Assembly: GCA_037043235.1 (NCBI GenBank)
Contig: JAWRVZ010000095.1
Location: forward strand, 667,001 to 731,000
DNA from: Rhodeus uyekii
Lineage: Eukaryota > Chordata > Actinopteri > Cypriniformes > Acheilognathidae
Direction: 5' to 3'
Length of the DNA stretch: 64,000 nt
In this document: positions 61,193-64,000 of the stretch, in pieces
Numbering within the stretch: position 1 is the first letter of the stretch
Layout of the letters: each line of letters begins with the position of its first letter
Translations under genes and position numbers: made by a program
Notes under the pieces: model-generated
Seen by the model: the letters and a program-made list of their open reading frames with translations, nothing else
What the model was told of the DNA's origin: nothing
The model's database searches: none

Positions 61193-61378
61193 GAGGACAG
61201 TAGATTTGAGGGTCCCACTCTGGCCCATGCTATTGAACTGTTCGGAGGGAGACGTTGGAATATGGGTGCGAGCGGCCCTGGATCGGCCAGCAAAAGTGCA
61301 GAGAAGAACTCGGTCCAGAAAAACAGTCCGCTGGGCATCAACTCCAATGTCAAGAAGAAGAAGAAAGCCTTAGTCAGG
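61193..61378 (+). CDS. plce1: plce1 coding exon: conserved LFGGRRW segment and lysine tract
   Basis: Acceptor TTTTACTAG|GAGGAC (phase 0); donor GTCAGG|GTAAGG (phase 0). It encodes residues 988-1049. [20 protein letters not shown] aligns with human [20 protein letters not shown]. It is followed by a Ser/Asn/Lys linker and VKKKKKALVR, matching human KKKKKILMR. The lysine tract could bind acidic lipids or act as a localisation signal; that is inference. Confidence 0.95.
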
Positions 61379-61448
61379 GTAAGGAGAGAGAGACTTTGCT
61401 AACCTGTCTTGGCTATGTCATTTGGCTAAAGCACTGTCCTGTTCACAG

Positions 61449-61566
61449 GGGGACAGTGGCGATGGGACAGATGATGAGATGATCTCACGCAAGACCAGGA
61501 GCTGTAAGGAGACTTTAGGGAGGAGAGAGTCGGACTCTGTGGAATGTGTGGAGCAGGAAGAGGCTG
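61449..61566 (+). CDS. plce1: plce1 coding exon: acidic/basic linker
   Basis: Acceptor CTGTTCACAG|GGGGAC (phase 0); donor GAGGCTG|GTGAGA (phase 1). It follows a 70-base intron. It encodes residues 1050-1088: GDSGDGTDDEMISRKTRS..., matching human GESGEVTDDEMATRKAK, then an acidic stretch VECVEQEEA like human NEQEESE. No folded domain is expected. Confidence 0.93.
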
Positions 61567-61722
61567 GTGAGAGTTACTCAACGTTTTGTTGACTCTGTTA
61601 AAACATAATTATAGAGGAATGTTGAGGATGGTATTTCAACGCATTTTTACCAATACTTTTCTATGTTTTAAGAGATCAGGGACATTGTGGCATGTTTTTT
61701 AATGTTTTTAATGCTTCCATAG

Positions 61723-61903
61723 AGGACTGCAGTACCTATGGCCACCCTGGACCTTTTTCCTTATCCAACAGCAAAGGCCAGTCTCCTGGATCCTCCTTGT
61801 CCTCTTCCTCCTCTTCCTCTGGCTCTTTCAGCACAAACATCTCCACCCCTACACGCCCCCATTCCTCCCCCATTCTCCCCGGCAACTCCAAAAGTCAGCC
61901 AGG
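61723..61903 (+). CDS. plce1: plce1 coding exon: serine-rich low-complexity linker
   Basis: Acceptor GCTTCCATAG|AGGACT (phase 1); donor CAGCCAGG|GTAAGG (phase 2). It encodes residues 1089-1149 with a run of consecutive serines (SLSSSSSSSG), then TPTRPHSSPILPGNSKS. The SSPIxPxSSPVL-like spacing is also seen in human (SSPIRPVSSPVLSSSNKS). Probably disordered and possibly phosphorylated. The serine codons form a near-repeat of TCC/TCT, a likely source of length variation. Confidence 0.9.
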
Positions 61904-61978
61904 GTAAGGCAAAAATGCAAATTCAATGCGTTCCCAGAAAGGACACAGGCTTCATAAATTCCTCTTCTTTTTAATATA

Positions 61979-63092
61979 CAGTAATACCTATATATACGAG
62001 CATAATCCGTTCCAGGGCCGAGTTCGTAACTTGAATTGCTTGTATTTCAAATCATTTTTCCCATAAGAAATAACAGAAAAAATGCATCCCTTCCAGCCCT
62101 CTAAAAAACTCCCTTATTAGTTTTAATAACGATGGAAGAAACATGTTTTTAATTGCTATAGAGACACACACACATAAAATTATGGTATATAACGATTCCT
62201 GTGATATAAAATGTGGTTTTAATTATGAATTCTTTCCTTCGAGGCAGACGATACAGTAGCGGCTAATGGTGGCATGTGCAGTGGAGGAGGAGGGAGAGAT
62301 AGCGTAGATCAGTGGTCCCCGACCCCCGGACGAAATGGTACCGAGCCGCGGATCAAAAGTTATCGGCCCACCCAAGGAAATTATATTATTTCCAATTTAC
62401 GTAGTGGAGTTGAGCAGCTGCAAGCGGCTGTGGCGCTGTATCTTTGGCGGTGAGGAGCTTTCCCCCTCATAATCTGAGCTGAGTTCTGCTGTTAACCCCC
62501 CCGTCATAAGCTGAGCGGAGTATCTCTCTCAACCCCAAACCCCTCCCCCGTCAGAAGTTTATCAACCAGTCCGCGGTAAAATTATCAAACATTGTTCGGT
62601 CTGCGGCGCAAAAATGTTGGGGACCACTGGCTTGGATAACGCAAACACAATACAGAAGTGTAGTGTTTCTTCCCGTGTAGTGTTTTGGATAGTGTGTAAT
62701 GAGCGTAATGTATGCCTCAGAAGCTCATATTTATTATTATTGAACACTCATAACTCGTGCTGCTCCCAGCTTAAAACTGGTGAATCACTCGTTGCCCCCG
62801 GTAACCCCCGCTGTAAAACCAAGCTGCCTCTAGTGGAGATCATATGCAATTACCCATAAATGTATATAACACACACCACAGGAAAACTCGCGGAAGATGC
62901 TTACCGAAGTCGACGAGCACGTGAAGTGAACGAGTGAGGTGCGTAGGCTGCTCCGAGTGCTCGACCATCTCTAAGCGTGCTCGGATCTCAAATATTTACC
63001 TCATAAATTACCTCATATTTAATATTTATCTCAAAGCAATAAATCGAATGATTGCTCATATCTCGGAATGCTCGTATCTCAAGGTATTACTG
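61979..63092. mobile_element. Tigger-like element family E2 with both termini
   Basis: CAGTAATACCTATATATACG at the left and TCGTATCTCAAGGTATTACTG at the right are inverted and flanked by TA (61977-61978 and 63093-63094). No transposase frame exists. It is split by the hAT MITE at 62310-62629; without it the element is 794 bases. Confidence 0.85.
62310..62629. mobile_element. hAT MITE nested in E2
   Basis: CAGTGGTCCCCGACC at the left and TGTTGGGGACCACTG at the right are inverted termini of a widespread hAT family. The flanks GCGTAGAT (62302-62309) and GCTTGGAT (62630-62637) agree at 6 of 8. The uninterrupted E2 copy at about 6541-6563 (TACATAGATAATGCAAACAC) shows the empty site. Confidence 0.85.
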
Positions 63093-63288
63093 TACTGTCA
63101 CTTGTATATATTCAAGATCTCTTTGGCTCTCATGTTATATTCATGCATATTTAAGCTTAAGTTAAGTTGATGCATTTTCTCACAGATGTGTTCATCTGTG
63201 TATGGTGAAGAATAAATTGGACTACTTCTCTTGAAGCTTGTAGTCAGGGTTGTTTTGCTTCAGAGTTCTCTGTGTTTGGTGGTCTCAG

Positions 63289-63411
63289 GGCTTGGAGCAG
63301 TCGGAGTTGGCATGGACGAGGGAAAGGTTGCTTCAGAGGCTTCCAGGAACTCATGATCTCTGACAGCATCATGAGCTTTGTTGAGTTCGTTGAGCTCTTC
63401 AAGTCTTTTAG
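63289..63411 (+). CDS. plce1: plce1 coding exon: start of EF-hand region
   Basis: Acceptor GTGGTCTCAG|GGCTTG (phase 2); donor TCTTTTAG|GTGGAAC (phase 2), an unusually weak donor after the GT. It encodes residues 1149-1190: AWSSRSWHGRGKGCFRGFQE followed by LMISDSIMSFVEFVELFKSF, matching human [20 protein letters not shown]...FVEFVELFKSF. The frame and homology fix the border despite the weak donor. Confidence 0.93.
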
Positions 63412-63505
63412 GTGGAACACGCCTTTCCCTCTAAACAAATGCATAGCTTGCGTTTTAAATCTGCATGATTGTTCAAATGTTCCCGTTTGTCTGATGTGTG
63501 TCCAG

Positions 63506-63642
63506 CATTCGCAGTCGCAAGGATCTGAAGGATTTATTCGACACCTTCGCAGTGCCTTGTAGTCGCTCGGGTCCTGACTCTGTTCCTCTCTACACCACAC
63601 TGAGGATTGACGACAAACTTACGGGACTGCAACCAGATCTTG
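63506..63642 (+). CDS. plce1: plce1 coding exon: EF-hand region
   Basis: Acceptor GTGTGTCCAG|CATTCG (phase 2, completing AGC/Ser); donor GATCTTG|GTGGGC (phase 1), also weak. It encodes residues 1190-1235. [20 protein letters not shown] followed by RSGPDSVPLYTTLRIDDKLT aligns with human [20 protein letters not shown]...LYTNLTIDE. Introns on either side are only 94 and 77 bases. Confidence 0.94.
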
Positions 63643-63719
63643 GTGGGCATGTGTGAATAATAGTCACTTTTAAACCACTGATGTGGTAGGATGTTTTTAC
63701 AAAGCTGATCTCTTCACAG

Positions 63720-63958
63720 ATCTCCTAACACGTAACGGCTCTGACCTGGGCCTTTTTATCCGCACGAGGCAGCAAATGTCCGACAACCAGAAGCAGATTT
63801 CAGATGCCATCGCAGCTGCTAGCATTGTGACCAATGGAACTGGAGTGGAGAATTCATCCCTGGGTGTGCTGGGACTCGCCATCTCTCAACTCAATGACTT
63901 CTTGGTCAACTGTCAGGGAGAACATCTGAGCTATGATGAGATCCTTAGCATCATACAG
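63720..63958 (+). CDS. plce1: plce1 coding exon: EF-hand region, last exon in window
   Basis: Acceptor CTCTTCACAG|ATCTCC (phase 1, completing GAT/Asp); donor ATACAG|GTGAGG (phase 0). It encodes residues 1236-1315. DLLTRNGSDLGLFIRTRQQM, ISDAIAAASIVTNGTGVENS and QLNDFLVNCQGEHLSYDEIL align closely with human PLCE1. The next human residues (KFEPS..., then the X box) must be encoded beyond this window. Confidence 0.96.
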
Positions 63959-64000
63959 GTGAGGAGAAGATCTCAGCCAGAGTTTTATAAACTGGAAATA

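Larger units (their letters stand above)
61904..63288 (+). other. plce1: plce1 intron 10 filled by an E2 Tigger-like element
   Basis: The E2 element occupies 61979-63092, most of the intron. No gene is present. Confidence 0.85.
3040..63958 (+). other. plce1: plce1 gene, 5' portion (phospholipase C epsilon 1), incomplete at window end
   Basis: Thirteen coding exons share one strand, have GT-AG borders and keep one open frame across every junction. The joined protein resembles vertebrate PLC-epsilon throughout its conserved parts: a KKERST block, the CDC25/RasGEF module, the PH-like module and the EF-hand region, compared from memory with human PLCE1. The family hydrolyses PI(4,5)P2 to IP3 and diacylglycerol downstream of Ras, Rho and heterotrimeric G proteins, and its CDC25 module acts on Rap GTPases. 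The window ends just after the exon whose last codons match human ...SIIQ. The X and Y catalytic boxes, C2 and two RA domains must therefore lie further along the chromosome. Loss of human PLCE1 causes early-onset nephrotic syndrome. Exon 1 is inferred; the coding exons are seen directly. Confidence 0.95.

Overview
The window is vertebrate nuclear DNA, almost certainly from a ray-finned fish and most likely a cypriniform. It has AT-rich introns, GT-AG spliced exons, and abundant Tc1, hAT and pogo/Tigger-like elements, tRNA-derived SINEs and microsatellites of the kinds common in cyprinid genomes. No bacterial, plasmid or phage features, CRISPR array or intact tRNA/rRNA gene were seen.

It holds the 5' part of one gene on the + strand, phospholipase C epsilon 1 (plce1). 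Thirteen coding exons can be placed with consistent splice phases: 9018-10338, 39879-40113, 50955-51271, 53737-53882, 55496-55754, 56106-56314, 60216-60885, 61193-61378, 61449-61566, 61723-61903, 63289-63411, 63506-63642 and 63720-63958. From the first usable ATG (9214) they encode 1315 codons. In order these give a fish-divergent, cysteine-rich N-terminus, a conserved linker, the CDC25/RasGEF module, the PH-like module, a lysine- then serine-rich linker and the start of the EF-hand region. The window stops before the catalytic X and Y boxes, C2 and RA domains. A GC-rich block ending in a strong donor at 3299 is the probable non-coding first exon.

Layout: 1-3000 is repeat-rich upstream DNA (SINE, pogo-like fragment, hAT-like element). 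3040-3299 is the candidate promoter and exon 1. 3300-9017 is intron 1. 9018-10338 is the large first coding exon. 10339-39878 is a 29.5 kb intron packed with transposons. 40114-50954 is a 10.8 kb intron. From 50955 onward the exons crowd together, with introns as short as 70-94 bases near the end.

Two short ATG-bearing candidate first exons lie inside the long introns, ending at 28643 and 45525. Both end in a good donor in phase 1, the phase needed to join the exon at 50955. They predict shorter isoforms that keep the RasGEF module but lack the cysteine-rich N-terminus. These are the most interesting biological candidates here. The rest of the window is a layered transposon record, with several elements nested inside others and target-site duplications still readable. 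I found no undescribed multi-gene system.
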